Below, one piece after another: positions 1 through 7,585 of a stretch of DNA of 20,667 nt (within the stretch, counting starts at the first letter, position 1; every line of letters starts with the position of its first letter). The stretch spans positions 1-20,667 of the forward strand of contig JALWUB010000256.1 in the NCBI GenBank assembly GCA_026993275.1, in the 5' to 3' direction. The translations under genes and the position numbers were made by a program. Origin of the DNA: Robiginitomaculum sp. (GTDB taxonomy: Bacteria; Pseudomonadota; Alphaproteobacteria; Caulobacterales; Maricaulaceae). Below the pieces are notes generated by a model that saw only the letters and a list, made by a program, of their open reading frames with translations, made no database searches and was not told where the DNA came from.

Positions 1-1154
1 AGCTGGGCCGGTTGACGGCGCTGCTCACCGAAAGCCTGAGCGGCGTGCGCATGATCAAGGCCTATCAGCTTGAAGACATCGAAAAGGCCCGCGCCGCCAG
101 GGAATTTGACCAGAGCCGGGCGCTGGCCCTGGCGCTGGTCGCGAAAAAGGCGCGCATTGACCCGTTGCTGGAACTGACCGGCGGCATTGCCTTTGCCGCC
201 ATCCTGGTGCTGGCCAGCTGGCGCGCCAGCGGCCATGGCGCCCCGGCGGCCAATCTGGTCGGCTTCATCACGGCGCTGGCGGTGATGGCGCCTGCGGTGC
301 GGGCGCTGGGCACGCTCAATGCCGTGTGGCAGGAAGGCGCGGCGGCCCTGGCGCGCCTTTTCGCGGTGCTGGACGAGACCCCGCACATCAGGGACAAGCC
401 CGGCGCCAGGGCCTTGCAGGTCAGCAAGGGCGAAGTGCGTTTCGAGCAGGTGTCCCTGTCATACGGGGGCGGGCCGAAAGTGCTGGACGGCGTCAGCTTC
501 ATTGCCCGGCCCGGCAGGACCCTGGCGCTTGTCGGCCCTTCAGGCGCGGGCAAGACCAGCGTGCTCAATCTCATCGCCCGGCTTTATGACCCGGACAGCG
601 GCACAATCTGCATTGATGGCACCGCCATCACGGACGTGACCCTGTCTTCCTTGCGCGCCGCTCTGGCGCTGGTCAGCCAGGATGCGGTGCTGTTTGACGC
701 GACCATTGCGCAAAACATCGCCTTTGGCCGCCCGGGGGCATCGGAGGAAGAGATTGTCAATGCGGCCCGGGCCGCGGCAGCGGACGATTTCATCCGGGCG
801 CAGCCGCATGGCTATCAGACCCTGGTGGGCGAGCATGGACAGCGCCTCTCCGGGGGCCAGAAACAGCGCATTGCCTTGGCCCGGGCGCTGCTCAAGGATG
901 CGCCGATCCTGTTGCTCGATGAAGCCACCAGCGCGCTGGACGCGCCCTCCGAGGCCGCTGTGCAGCAGGCGCTGGACAGGGTGCGCAAGGGGCGGACCAC
1001 CATCATGATTGCGCACCGTTTTGCCAGCGTGCGCAAGGCCGATTCCATTCTGGTGCTCGATCATGGCCGCGTGGCCGAGAGCGGCACGCATGAAAGCCTG
1101 ATGCAAAAGGGCGGGCTTTATGCCCGCCTCGCCGAAGAACAGTTTATCCGCTGA
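1..1154 (+). CDS. ABC exporter (MsbA-like), membrane + ATPase, 5' truncated
   Basis: This is the C-terminal part of a half-size ABC exporter; the reading frame is open to the left edge (first full codon at base 3), so the true start lies outside. About 110 residues of the last transmembrane/coupling-helix region come first, including a 'SGVRMIKAYQLED' stretch typical of MsbA/lipid-exporter half transporters. The nucleotide-binding domain follows: Walker A GPSGAGKTS (bases about 534-560), Q-loop VSQD, signature LSGGQKQR, Walker B ILLLDEATSALD and H-loop IAHR, all intact. The family is inner-membrane and homodimeric, and flips lipid A core or other lipids using ATP. The MsbA role is inferred from similarity; another lipid or drug substrate is possible because most of the membrane domain is missing. 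Its stop overlaps the convergent glmM stop by 11 bases. Confidence 0.93.
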   Translation, partial: LGRLTALLTESLSGVRMIKAYQLEDIEKARAAREFDQSRALALALVAKKARIDPLLELTGGIAFAAILVLASWRASGHGAPAANLVGFITALAVMAPAVRALGTLNAVWQEGAAALARLFAVLDETPHIRDKPGARALQVSKGEVRFEQVSLSYGGGPKVLDGVSFIARPGRTLALVGPSGAGKTSVLNLIARLYDPDSGTICIDGTAITDVTLSSLRAALALVSQDAVLFDATIAQNIAFGRPGASEEEIVNAARAAAADDFIRAQPHGYQTLVGEHGQRLSGGQKQRIALARALLKDAPILLLDEATSALDAPSEAAVQQALDRVRKGRTTIMIAHRFASVRKADSILVLDHGRVAESGTHESLMQKGGLYARLAEEQFIR

Positions 1155-2484
1155 GCCCGGCCAGGGCCTCCGCCACCATGGCGATGGCCCGGTCCGCCAG
1201 TGCGCGATCCGGGCTCTCCGCCATGATGCGAATCACCGGCTCGGTTCCTGATGGCCGCACCAGCAGGCGCCCGGCCTCCCCCAGCAGGCCTTGCGCCTCC
1301 GCCATTGCCTGAACCACACTCGCTGCTGCCATCGGATCGGCGCCATCGGGGCGTGGCACATTGCGCAAGACCTGCGGCACCGGTGCAAACGGGCGCAGCG
1401 CCTGGCTGGCCGGGCGGTCTGATGCCGCCAGCAGCTTGAGCACGGCCAGCGCTGCCACCAGCCCATCGCCGGTGGGGCACAGGTCTGGCAGGCGCAAGTG
1501 CCCCGACTGTTCACCGCCGAGATTGGTGCCGGTTTCCTTCATGCACTGCGCCACATGGCGATCACCGACTTTTGTGCGCAGGAGCGTGAGGCCAAGGCCG
1601 TGCAGAAAATGCTCCAGGCCGAGATTGGACATTTGCGTTGCCACCACTGCCCCGCCGCGCAGGCGGCCACTGTCTTGCCAGCCTTGCGCCAGGGCGGCGA
1701 GCATCTGGTCGCCATCCAGCAGCGCGCCGGTCTCATCGGCCATGACCACCCGGTCGGCATCGCCATCAAAGGCAATGCCGGCATCGGCCTGTGTTTGCGC
1801 AACGGCCTTTTGCATGCCGTGCGGCGCGGTGGAGCCGCAATCCCGGTTGATGTTCGTGCCATCCGGTTCGGCATGCAGGGCGGCAACGTCCGCGCCCGCC
1901 TCCCGCAACAGGCGCGGCGCCAGCGCCGAGGCGGCGCCATTGGCGCAATCGACCACCAGTTTGAGCCCGCTCAGGGGACGGTTTGGTGCCATCGCCCTGA
2001 TGGCGCCTGCATAAAGAGAGGCGATGACGCCGCTCTGCTTGATTTTTCCTTCGCCAGCGCCCGCCATGGCGGATGCGGGCAGGGCATTGATGTGTGCCTG
2101 CAAGGCCTGCTGGGCGTCCCTGTCCAGCTTGTCGCCATGCGCGCCAAAGACCTTGACGCCATTGTCACTGGCCGGGTTGTGCGAAGCGGTCAGCATGATG
2201 CCCAGCGCCGCGCCGCGTTCGCGCACCGCCAGGCCAACGGCCGCGCTGGGCACAATACCGCCCAGCAGCACATGGGCGCCGCCTGCGGCAAGGCCCTGTG
2301 CCAGTGCCGCTTCCAGTTCTTCTCCCGAGGCACGGGTGTCGCGTCCAACAAGAACTGCGCTGCCCGGGGCGAGCATCGCCGCAGCCGCGCGGCCAATGCG
2401 GTGCAGGCTTGGCGCATCAATGGGCGCCTGCCCGGCCTTGCCGCGAATGCCATCGGTGCCAAATTTGATCGCGGTTCCGGTCAT
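1144..2484 (-). CDS. glmM: Phosphoglucosamine mutase GlmM
   Basis: Converts glucosamine-6-phosphate to glucosamine-1-phosphate, the cytoplasmic step before GlmU in UDP-GlcNAc synthesis for peptidoglycan and LPS. The protein is 446 residues from the chosen start, almost exactly the family length (E. coli 445). Visible landmarks are N-terminal KFGTDGIRG (7-15), the phosphoserine loop TASHNPASDNG with Ser101, the magnesium loop FDGDADR (Asp240, 242, 244), the sugar-binding GEQSGH (324-329) and the phosphate-binding RPSGTEPVIRI (410-420). The frame is open a further 19 codons upstream (to 2541), but starting at 2484 puts FGTDGIRG at its usual distance from the N-terminus. No strong Shine-Dalgarno is visible. 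It diverges from galU and its 3' end overlaps the ABC exporter gene. Confidence 0.97.
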   Translation of the reverse strand: MTGTAIKFGTDGIRGKAGQAPIDAPSLHRIGRAAAAMLAPGSAVLVGRDTRASGEELEAALAQGLAAGGAHVLLGGIVPSAAVGLAVRERGAALGIMLTASHNPASDNGVKVFGAHGDKLDRDAQQALQAHINALPASAMAGAGEGKIKQSGVIASLYAGAIRAMAPNRPLSGLKLVVDCANGAASALAPRLLREAGADVAALHAEPDGTNINRDCGSTAPHGMQKAVAQTQADAGIAFDGDADRVVMADETGALLDGDQMLAALAQGWQDSGRLRGGAVVATQMSNLGLEHFLHGLGLTLLRTKVGDRHVAQCMKETGTNLGGEQSGHLRLPDLCPTGDGLVAALAVLKLLAASDRPASQALRPFAPVPQVLRNVPRPDGADPMAAASVVQAMAEAQGLLGEAGRLLVRPSGTEPVIRIMAESPDRALADRAIAMVAEALAGLSG

Positions 2485-2572
2485 GACGGTGCGGCAAGCC
2501 CTTTTGATTGCGTTTGCACCGCCACGGTTTTGCATGCGCATGAGAAGACGGCAAGTTCTGTTGGTGAATTGT

Positions 2573-2602
2573 ATTGCCTTGGGCTTTTCAATTGCCTAGA
2601 CG
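2573..2602 (+). promoter_or_regulatory. Possible galU-sqdB promoter with direct repeat
   Basis: In the 148-base region between the divergent glmM and galU starts there is TTGCCT (2574-2579), a 17-base spacer and TAGACG (2597-2602), 31 bases before the galU ATG. The match to the sigma-70 consensus is modest (4/6 and 3/6). The heptamer ATTGCCT occurs twice, at 2573-2579 and 2591-2597, one per 18 bases, which could be an operator or chance. This is a weak prediction. Confidence 0.22.
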
Positions 2603-2632
2603 ATAAGTCAGAAACTGGTCTGAGACATCATC

Positions 2633-3514
2633 ATGAAACCCATTCGCAAAGCCGTTCTGCCGGTTGCCGGTCTTGGCACCCGGGTCTTGCCCGCGACCAA
2701 GTCCATCCCCAAGGAAATGCTTCCCATTGTGGACCGCCCGGCAGTCCAGTATGTGGTTGACGAGGCCTTTGAGGCCGGAATCGAGCATATCGTCTTTGTC
2801 ACCGGCCGCGCCAAAAGCGCCATCGAGGATTATTTCGACCGGGCTTTCGAGCTGGAAAGCATTTTGCGCGCCAAGGACAAGTTGGATGTTCTGGACATGC
2901 TTGAAGCTGCCCGCCCAGCGCCTGGAACCATGAGCTTCGTACGCCAGCAAATGCCGCTGGGCCTTGGCCATGCCATCTGGTGCGCCCGCGACATCATTGG
3001 CGATGAGGCCTTTGCAGTGCTGTTGCCCGATGTGCTCATTCAGGGAGAGCCGGGCTGCCTTGCGCAGATGACCAAGGTCTATGAACAGCATGGCGGCAAT
3101 GTCATCGCCGTTGACAATGTGCCAAGGGCCGAGGTCAGCAAATATGGCGTGATTGCGCCGGGAGAGCGGTCCGGGGATGCCATCACCATGCGCGGCATGG
3201 TCGAAAAACCCAAACCCCAACACGCCCCGTCAACACTGAAAATCACCGGCCGCTATATCCTGCAGCCGCAAATCCTGGCGCTTCTGGAAGATCAGAAAAG
3301 CGGTGCCGGCGGCGAGATCCAGCTGACCGACGCCATGGCCAGGCTGATGCAAAGCCAGCCCTTTTACGCCCTCGAGTATCAGGGCACGGACTTTGATTGC
3401 GGTGACAAGCTTGGTTATTTGCGCGCCATCGCCCACTATGCCCTGGCGCACGGGACGCTGGGCGCCGGTGCGCGCTCTGTTCTGCAAAAAGCCCTGGAGG
3501 AAACCGGCTCATGA
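2633..3514 (+). CDS. galU: UTP--glucose-1-phosphate uridylyltransferase
   Basis: Makes UDP-glucose from UTP and glucose-1-phosphate in the cytoplasm. The 293-residue length fits bacterial GalU. Visible motifs are the nucleotide-binding AGLGTRVLPATKSIPKEMLP (12-31, with the GxGTRxLP signature and Lys27), LGLGHAIWCA (109-118), LPD (131-133), VEKPKP (190-195) and GGEIQLTD (226-233). The ATG at 2633 is the only sensible start, as it places KAVLPVAGLGTR at residue 6; no clear Shine-Dalgarno precedes it. The stop codon overlaps the sqdB start as ATGA (3511-3514), so the two are very probably translationally coupled. UDP-glucose is the direct sugar-nucleotide substrate of SqdB, so the pair forms two consecutive steps. 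UDP-glucose will also feed other glycans. Confidence 0.97.
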   Translation: MKPIRKAVLPVAGLGTRVLPATKSIPKEMLPIVDRPAVQYVVDEAFEAGIEHIVFVTGRAKSAIEDYFDRAFELESILRAKDKLDVLDMLEAARPAPGTMSFVRQQMPLGLGHAIWCARDIIGDEAFAVLLPDVLIQGEPGCLAQMTKVYEQHGGNVIAVDNVPRAEVSKYGVIAPGERSGDAITMRGMVEKPKPQHAPSTLKITGRYILQPQILALLEDQKSGAGGEIQLTDAMARLMQSQPFYALEYQGTDFDCGDKLGYLRAIAHYALAHGTLGAGARSVLQKALEETGS

Positions 3515-4680
3515 AGGTTCTGATTCTTGGCGGTGACGGGTTTTGCGGCTGGCCCACGGCCCTGCATTTGTCGGCCAGCGGCCATGATGTCTGCATTGCC
3601 GACAATCTGTCGCGGCGCAATATCGACAATGAACTTGAGGTCGGCTCGCTGACGCCGATCCGCTTCATGGGCGAACGCCTGCAGGCCTGGAGCGAGGTCA
3701 GCGGGAAAACCATTTCTTTTTTCCGCATCGATGTGGCGCGCGAATATGGCGCTCTTCTGGCGCTGCTGAAAGAGTTTGCCCCGGACACCATCGTGCACTT
3801 TGCCGAACAGCGCGCTGCGCCCTATTCGATGAAATCCGCCTGGCACAAGCGCTATACGGTGGACAACAATCTCAATGCCACCAACAATGTCCTCGCGGCC
3901 ATTGTCGAATCCGGCATTGATGCGCACCTGGTGCATCTGGGCACCATGGGGGTTTATGGCTATGGCACGGCGGGGGCCAAAATCCCCGAAGGCTATCTGA
4001 CCGTGCGTATTGAAAACGATGCCGGTGAACTGGTGGAAACCGAGATTCTCTATCCCGCCAATCCGGGCTCGATCTACCATATGACGAAAACCCAGGACCA
4101 GCTGTTCTTTGCCTTCTACAACAAGAATGACAAGGTGCGCATTACCGACCTGCACCAGGGCATTGTCTGGGGCACCCAGACCGAACAGACCCGCATGGAC
4201 GAGCGCCTGATCAACCGTTTCGACTATGATGGCGATTACGGCACCGTGCTGAACCGCTTCCTGATGCAGGCAGCGGTGGGCTATCCGCTGACCGTGCACG
4301 GCACGGGCGGGCAGACCCGCGCCTTCATCCATATCCAGGACACCGTGCGCTGTATCGAACTGGCGGTGGAAAACCCGCCGCAGCATGGCGAACGGGTGTG
4401 CATTTTCAACCAGATGACCGAAACCCATAGGGTGCGCGATCTGGCCAAGATGATTGCCGAGCGCACCGGCGCGCAAATCGCCTATGTGGACAATCCGCGC
4501 AATGAGGACGCGGAAAACGAGCTGATGGTGGAAAACCGGCGGCTTTTGGGCCTGGGGCTCAATCCCATCACCCTGGAAGAGGGTTTGCTGGACGAGGTGG
4601 TCAGCATTGCGCAAAAATATGCTGACCGCTGCGACCGCAGCAAGATCCCCTGCGTTTCCTACTGGACGCCGCGCCCGTAA
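3511..4680 (+). CDS. sqdB: UDP-sulfoquinovose synthase (SqdB/SQD1 family)
   Basis: An NAD-dependent extended short-chain dehydrogenase that combines UDP-glucose with sulfite to give UDP-sulfoquinovose, the head-group donor for sulfolipid. The 389-residue length matches SqdB. The Rossmann motif is GGDGFCGWPTALHL (7-20), a form typical of SqdB rather than of general epimerases. The expected catalytic residues are present: Thr145 in HLGTMGVYG, and Tyr189/Lys193 in SIYHMTK. The segments ITDLHQGIVWGTQTEQT (211-227), RFDYDGDYGTVLNRF (236-250) and GTGGQTRAFIHIQDTV (264-279) also follow the SQD1 pattern. Start overlaps galU by 4 bases; its 3' end overlaps the convergent glycosyltransferase gene by 22 bases. 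No SqdC, SqdD or SqdX homologue is in the window, so the final acceptor (diacylglycerol or a glycan) is not shown. Confidence 0.92.
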   Translation: MKVLILGGDGFCGWPTALHLSASGHDVCIADNLSRRNIDNELEVGSLTPIRFMGERLQAWSEVSGKTISFFRIDVAREYGALLALLKEFAPDTIVHFAEQRAAPYSMKSAWHKRYTVDNNLNATNNVLAAIVESGIDAHLVHLGTMGVYGYGTAGAKIPEGYLTVRIENDAGELVETEILYPANPGSIYHMTKTQDQLFFAFYNKNDKVRITDLHQGIVWGTQTEQTRMDERLINRFDYDGDYGTVLNRFLMQAAVGYPLTVHGTGGQTRAFIHIQDTVRCIELAVENPPQHGERVCIFNQMTETHRVRDLAKMIAERTGAQIAYVDNPRNEDAENELMVENRRLLGLGLNPITLEEGLLDEVVSIAQKYADRCDRSKIPCVSYWTPRP

Positions 4681-5519
4681 CCAGGTTTTCCAGGCATTCC
4701 GGCGCGCATCTGTCTTTCAAGCCTGTGCAGCCGCGCCCGGGCCTTGCGCCATTGCCACCACAGCACCATGATCTTGGGGCCGTCCACCAGATAGCGCCGC
4801 CACAGCCGCCCCGGTTCGCTGAGCAGGCGGAACAGCCACTCAAGCCGCAGTCTTTGCATCCACACAGGAGCCCGGCGCAGGGAGCCTGCGAGAAATTCCA
4901 GCGATGCGCCAACGCACAATCCCGTGCCCACGCAGCTGCCGCGGCGCATGCAGGCGCGGGCGATCATTTCCTGTTGCGGCGAGCCGACACAGAAAAACAC
5001 GAAGCGCGACGGGTTGGCCTCGACAAAATCCGCGCACTGCTCGATCGCCAGAAGATCATGGCGCAAGCCCATGGGCGGCTCATACCAGCGCACGTCCTTC
5101 AGGCCATAGCGTTCCGTGATGATGCTGACCGTGCCTTGCCGGGCGCCGATAATGGTGATGGTGTCCTCTGGCCGGATCACGCTTTCAAACAGGTGCCGGG
5201 TCAGGTCGGACCCCGGCGTGACATCTATTTTTTCGCCGCTGAGCAGGGCCAGCAATTCCAGAATGCGCGAATCGCACACGGTCAGCCAGGCATCGCCATA
5301 AAGCCGTTTCACCCAGCCCGGCTCGCTTTGCAGGCGCACAAGGTGATCGACATTGGGCGTGACCACAAACCGGAACGCCGCTCCCGGCGGGCGTTCGGCA
5401 ACACGCTCGGCCGTCTGGTCGAAATTGATGCGGTCAAAGGTATTGTTCAGGAACCAGAGGTGACGGCTTTGCTTGCGCCGCTCCGGCCTTGGCGCACTGA
5501 TGTCGCTGCTTGTGTCCAC
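4659..5519 (-). CDS. WecG/TagA/CpsF-family glycosyltransferase (GT26)
   Basis: A 286-residue GT26 enzyme; the family transfers N-acetylmannosamine(-uronate) or other sugars from UDP-sugars to lipid-linked acceptors in surface polysaccharide or teichoic-acid synthesis. Evidence is TPNVDHLVRL near residue 55, the YGDAWLTVCDSR segment, the FFCVGSPQQEMIA motif (family GxPxQE), VGTGLCVGASLEFLAGS, and the C-terminal RAPVWMQRLRLEWLFRLLSEP...RRYL signature, which is nearly diagnostic. The start used is GTG (complement of 5517-5519), preceded by AGGGTGA at a workable distance. It has no transmembrane segment and is probably a peripheral inner-membrane protein acting on an undecaprenyl-linked acceptor. 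The C-terminus is very basic. It is convergent with sqdB, so co-function with sqdB is suggested only by proximity; exact donor and acceptor are unknown. Confidence 0.9.
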   Translation of the reverse strand: MDTSSDISAPRPERRKQSRHLWFLNNTFDRINFDQTAERVAERPPGAAFRFVVTPNVDHLVRLQSEPGWVKRLYGDAWLTVCDSRILELLALLSGEKIDVTPGSDLTRHLFESVIRPEDTITIIGARQGTVSIITERYGLKDVRWYEPPMGLRHDLLAIEQCADFVEANPSRFVFFCVGSPQQEMIARACMRRGSCVGTGLCVGASLEFLAGSLRRAPVWMQRLRLEWLFRLLSEPGRLWRRYLVDGPKIMVLWWQWRKARARLHRLERQMRAGMPGKPGYGRGVQ

Positions 5520-5569
5520 GCTGATTCACCCTGTTTTGGCTTGTTATGATTTTTCAGCAGGGGCAGCTT

Positions 5570-5596
5570 AGCGCAAAGCCCTTAACGGAGCCCTTA
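5570..5596 (+). promoter_or_regulatory. Possible Ada-box-like site and direct repeat
   Basis: Upstream of the Ada-like gene, AGCGCAAA (5570-5577) resembles the core of the E. coli Ada box (AAAGCGCA type). It runs into a direct repeat AGCCCTTA (5577-5584) ACGG AGCCCTTA (5589-5596) with a 12-base period. The site lies in the 146-base divergent region shared with the GT26 gene. A match this short can arise by chance, and the encoded protein lacks the zinc domain that triggers Ada-box binding in E. coli, so this is only a lead. Confidence 0.2.
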
Positions 5597-5665
5597 GACT
5601 GGTTTGTGGTGCGCATGCGCAATATCCGGGTGGCGCATGGCCCGGGCCGGGCTAGACTGTGCCGC

Positions 5666-6490
5666 ATGACCCAGTCATCCACAGATTATCAGCACGTCAC
5701 CCGGGCGCTGGCCTATCTGGATGCGCATTGGCGCGAACGGCCGGATCTGGCGCGCATTGCCCGCCATGTGGGCCTCAGCGCCGCGCATTTTCACCGCGTG
5801 TTTGCGCGCTGGACCGGCACCAGCCCCAAGCGCTTCATGGATGCGCTGGCGCATGACCATGCCCGCAACTCCCTCTTGGAAGGCCTCAGCGTGCTGGATG
5901 CCAGTTATGATGCGGGGCTGTCCTCGCCCTCGCGCCTGCATGATCTGTTCATTGCCCAGGAAGCGGTCACGCCCGGCGAGGCCAAGGCGCGCGGCCGCGG
6001 CCTGCGCTTTGCCTGGGGCGTGGCGCCCTCGCCCTTTGGCCAGGCGGTGATGCTGATATCGCCGCGCGGCCTGTCGGCCCTGGGCTTTGCCGATGAGGGC
6101 GCGGAAATGGCTGTGCTGCAGGATCTGCGCAGCCGCTATCCGGCAGCAGACTATGTTCAGGACGACGCTGCGGCCAGGGCGCTGGGCGCCGATATCTTCG
6201 AACACGGCCAGACCGTGAAGCTTTCGCTCTATGGCACCAGATGGCAAAGGCAGGTCTGGCGCGCCTTGCTGGCCATTCCACCAGGCAGGACCACGCGCTA
6301 TGCGCAGATTGCGGCGCAGCTGTGTTCGCCAAAGGCGGCGCGCGCGGTCGGCGCCGCCGTTGGCGCCAATCCGGTTTCCTGGCTGATACCCTGTCACCGG
6401 GTGCTGGGCGCTGATGGCCGCCTGACCGGCTATCACTGGGGTGTAGAACGCAAGCGCTCCATGCTGGTCTATGAGGCCGTGACGGCGTAA
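5666..6490 (+). CDS. AraC-HTH / methylated-DNA--protein-cysteine methyltransferase (Ada-like, no zinc domain)
   Basis: A 274-residue fusion that repairs O6-methylguanine by irreversible transfer of the methyl group to its own cysteine. Residues 12-110 form an AraC-type helix-turn-helix domain (ARIARHVGLSAAHFHRVFARWTGTSPKRFM). Residues about 115-272 are the alkyltransferase domain, with FRKA-like helix LYGTRWQRQVWRALLAIPPGRTTRYAQIA and active site NPVSWLIPCHRVLG with Cys243. The usual N-terminal zinc (methylphosphotriester) domain of full Ada is absent, as in many proteobacterial Ada homologues. The frame is open from 5546, but the ATG at 5666 begins just before the HTH domain and the upstream 40 residues look non-coding. 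It is followed after 10 bases by the membrane protein and then gloA on the same strand, suggesting one operon for alkyl and carbonyl damage. Autoregulation is possible but not shown. Confidence 0.92.
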   Translation: MTQSSTDYQHVTRALAYLDAHWRERPDLARIARHVGLSAAHFHRVFARWTGTSPKRFMDALAHDHARNSLLEGLSVLDASYDAGLSSPSRLHDLFIAQEAVTPGEAKARGRGLRFAWGVAPSPFGQAVMLISPRGLSALGFADEGAEMAVLQDLRSRYPAADYVQDDAAARALGADIFEHGQTVKLSLYGTRWQRQVWRALLAIPPGRTTRYAQIAAQLCSPKAARAVGAAVGANPVSWLIPCHRVLGADGRLTGYHWGVERKRSMLVYEAVTA

Positions 6491-6500
6491 ACTGCGGCCC

Positions 6501-7115
6501 ATGAATACCGGACCCCTGATTGCACTGGCGCTGATGGCGCTGTTGTTTGCGGCTGCCGTCTTGCGCGCAGTGCTGGGCTATCGCGCCGTGTACCGGGATG
6601 CGCATGCCGAATGGCCGGCGTTCCAGAGCGGCCGTCCCGATCTTGCCGAGGGCATGACCGAGCAAGGCTTTGTCCGCGCCTTTGTGCGCGCCCACGGCCC
6701 GCGCCCGGCGCTATATGGTGCGGTCATGCTGGTTCTGGCGGCGCTGCTGACGCCGCTGATCGTGGTGATGTTGACAACGCTTTATTCGCTGCTGATTGCC
6801 ACGCCCTCAAACCCGGCCGATGGCAGTGCCCTGGTGCAGGGCGTGCAACATCAGTTTCGCCGTGACGGCCCGCTGGTCTATGCCTTTTTCATGTTTTTCG
6901 GGCTGATCGCCTCATGGGGGCTTGTCGCCTTTCTGGTGGCCCGGCGCTATCACAGCCGCCGCCCCGGCTCGCTCGATGACGAGTTGCGCCTGGAGCGCGG
7001 CGATGAGCCCCTGCCGACCGCGCCAAAGGCCCGGCCGCGGCCCAAATGGTCGCCGCTGGTGCAGACCAAGGACGGCTTGCGCCTGCCCGAACATGCCGAA
7101 AAGGAAGCCGAGTGA
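6501..7115 (+). CDS. Membrane protein of unknown function, three predicted helices
   Basis: I do not recognise this 204-residue protein. Three hydrophobic segments are visible: residues 5-26, 71-100 and 125-147. Between the first two is a soluble stretch (27-70) with RAVYRDAHAEWPAFQSGRPDLAEGM, containing no cysteine. The tail from 148 on is hydrophilic and mixed-charge (RRYHSRRPGSLDDELRLERG, then a proline/arginine-rich PKARPRPKWSP) and is probably cytoplasmic. The gene is real: its coding bias matches neighbours, it starts 10 bases after the Ada-like stop and its stop overlaps the gloA start by one base (TGATG). The positioning implies co-expression with alkylation repair and methylglyoxal detoxification, but no transport or enzymatic motif is visible, so function is left open. 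Confidence 0.75.
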   Translation: MNTGPLIALALMALLFAAAVLRAVLGYRAVYRDAHAEWPAFQSGRPDLAEGMTEQGFVRAFVRAHGPRPALYGAVMLVLAALLTPLIVVMLTTLYSLLIATPSNPADGSALVQGVQHQFRRDGPLVYAFFMFFGLIASWGLVAFLVARRYHSRRPGSLDDELRLERGDEPLPTAPKARPRPKWSPLVQTKDGLRLPEHAEKEAE

Positions 7116-7576
7116 TGGAATACCTGCACACCATGGTGCGCATCAGCGATGTGGACGAATCCTTGCGCTTTTACTGCGACGGACTTGGCCTGCGGCAACT
7201 GCGCCGGATCGACAATGAAGCCGGGCGGTTTTCATTGATCTTCCTGGCCGCACCGGCAGATATCGCGCGTTATGGTCCGTATCAGGGCAAAGCCCTTGCC
7301 GCCGGCCTGCCCATGCTGGAACTGACCTGGAACTGGGATGAAAAGGGCTATGATGGCGGGCGCAATTTTGGCCATCTGGCCTATCAGACAGATGACATCT
7401 ATGCCCGCTGCGCGCATCTGCAGACGCTGGGCGTCACCATCAACCGGCCGCCGCGCGACGGCCATATGGCATTTGTGCGCTCGCCAGACGGCATTTCCAT
7501 CGAATTGCTGCAAAAGGGCGAGCCGCTGCCGCCAGAAGAGCCCTGGGCGAGCATGCCCAATCAGGGCACTTGGTAG
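7115..7576 (+). CDS. gloA: Lactoylglutathione lyase (glyoxalase I)
   Basis: Isomerises the hemithioacetal of methylglyoxal and glutathione to S-lactoylglutathione in the cytoplasm. The 153-residue protein has the two-module VOC fold. The four metal ligands can be placed at His5 (YLHTMVRI), Glu69 (MLELTWNW), His87 (FGHLAY) and Glu130 (ISIELLQ), matching E. coli GloA ligands His5, Glu56, His74 and Glu122. The segment ALAAGLPMLELTWNWDEKGYDGGRNFGHLAY is the family core, slightly longer than in E. coli owing to an insertion before the first Glu. The frame is open to 7046, but the ATG at 7115 puts the first His at residue 5 and overlaps the preceding stop. It is convergent with the amidohydrolase gene, only 9 bases separating the stops. 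Confidence 0.95.
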   Translation: MEYLHTMVRISDVDESLRFYCDGLGLRQLRRIDNEAGRFSLIFLAAPADIARYGPYQGKALAAGLPMLELTWNWDEKGYDGGRNFGHLAYQTDDIYARCAHLQTLGVTINRPPRDGHMAFVRSPDGISIELLQKGEPLPPEEPWASMPNQGTW

Positions 7577-7585
7577 GCTCAGGCC

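Noticed and set aside
1498..2760. Open frame of 420 codons on the plus strand antisense to glmM
   Set aside because: It lies opposite an unmistakable glmM, its translation is rich in His/Gln/Arg with no domain, and it arises from GC-rich codon bias.
3436..4614. 392-codon open frame antisense to sqdB
   Set aside because: A shadow of the sqdB codon bias; no recognisable protein features.
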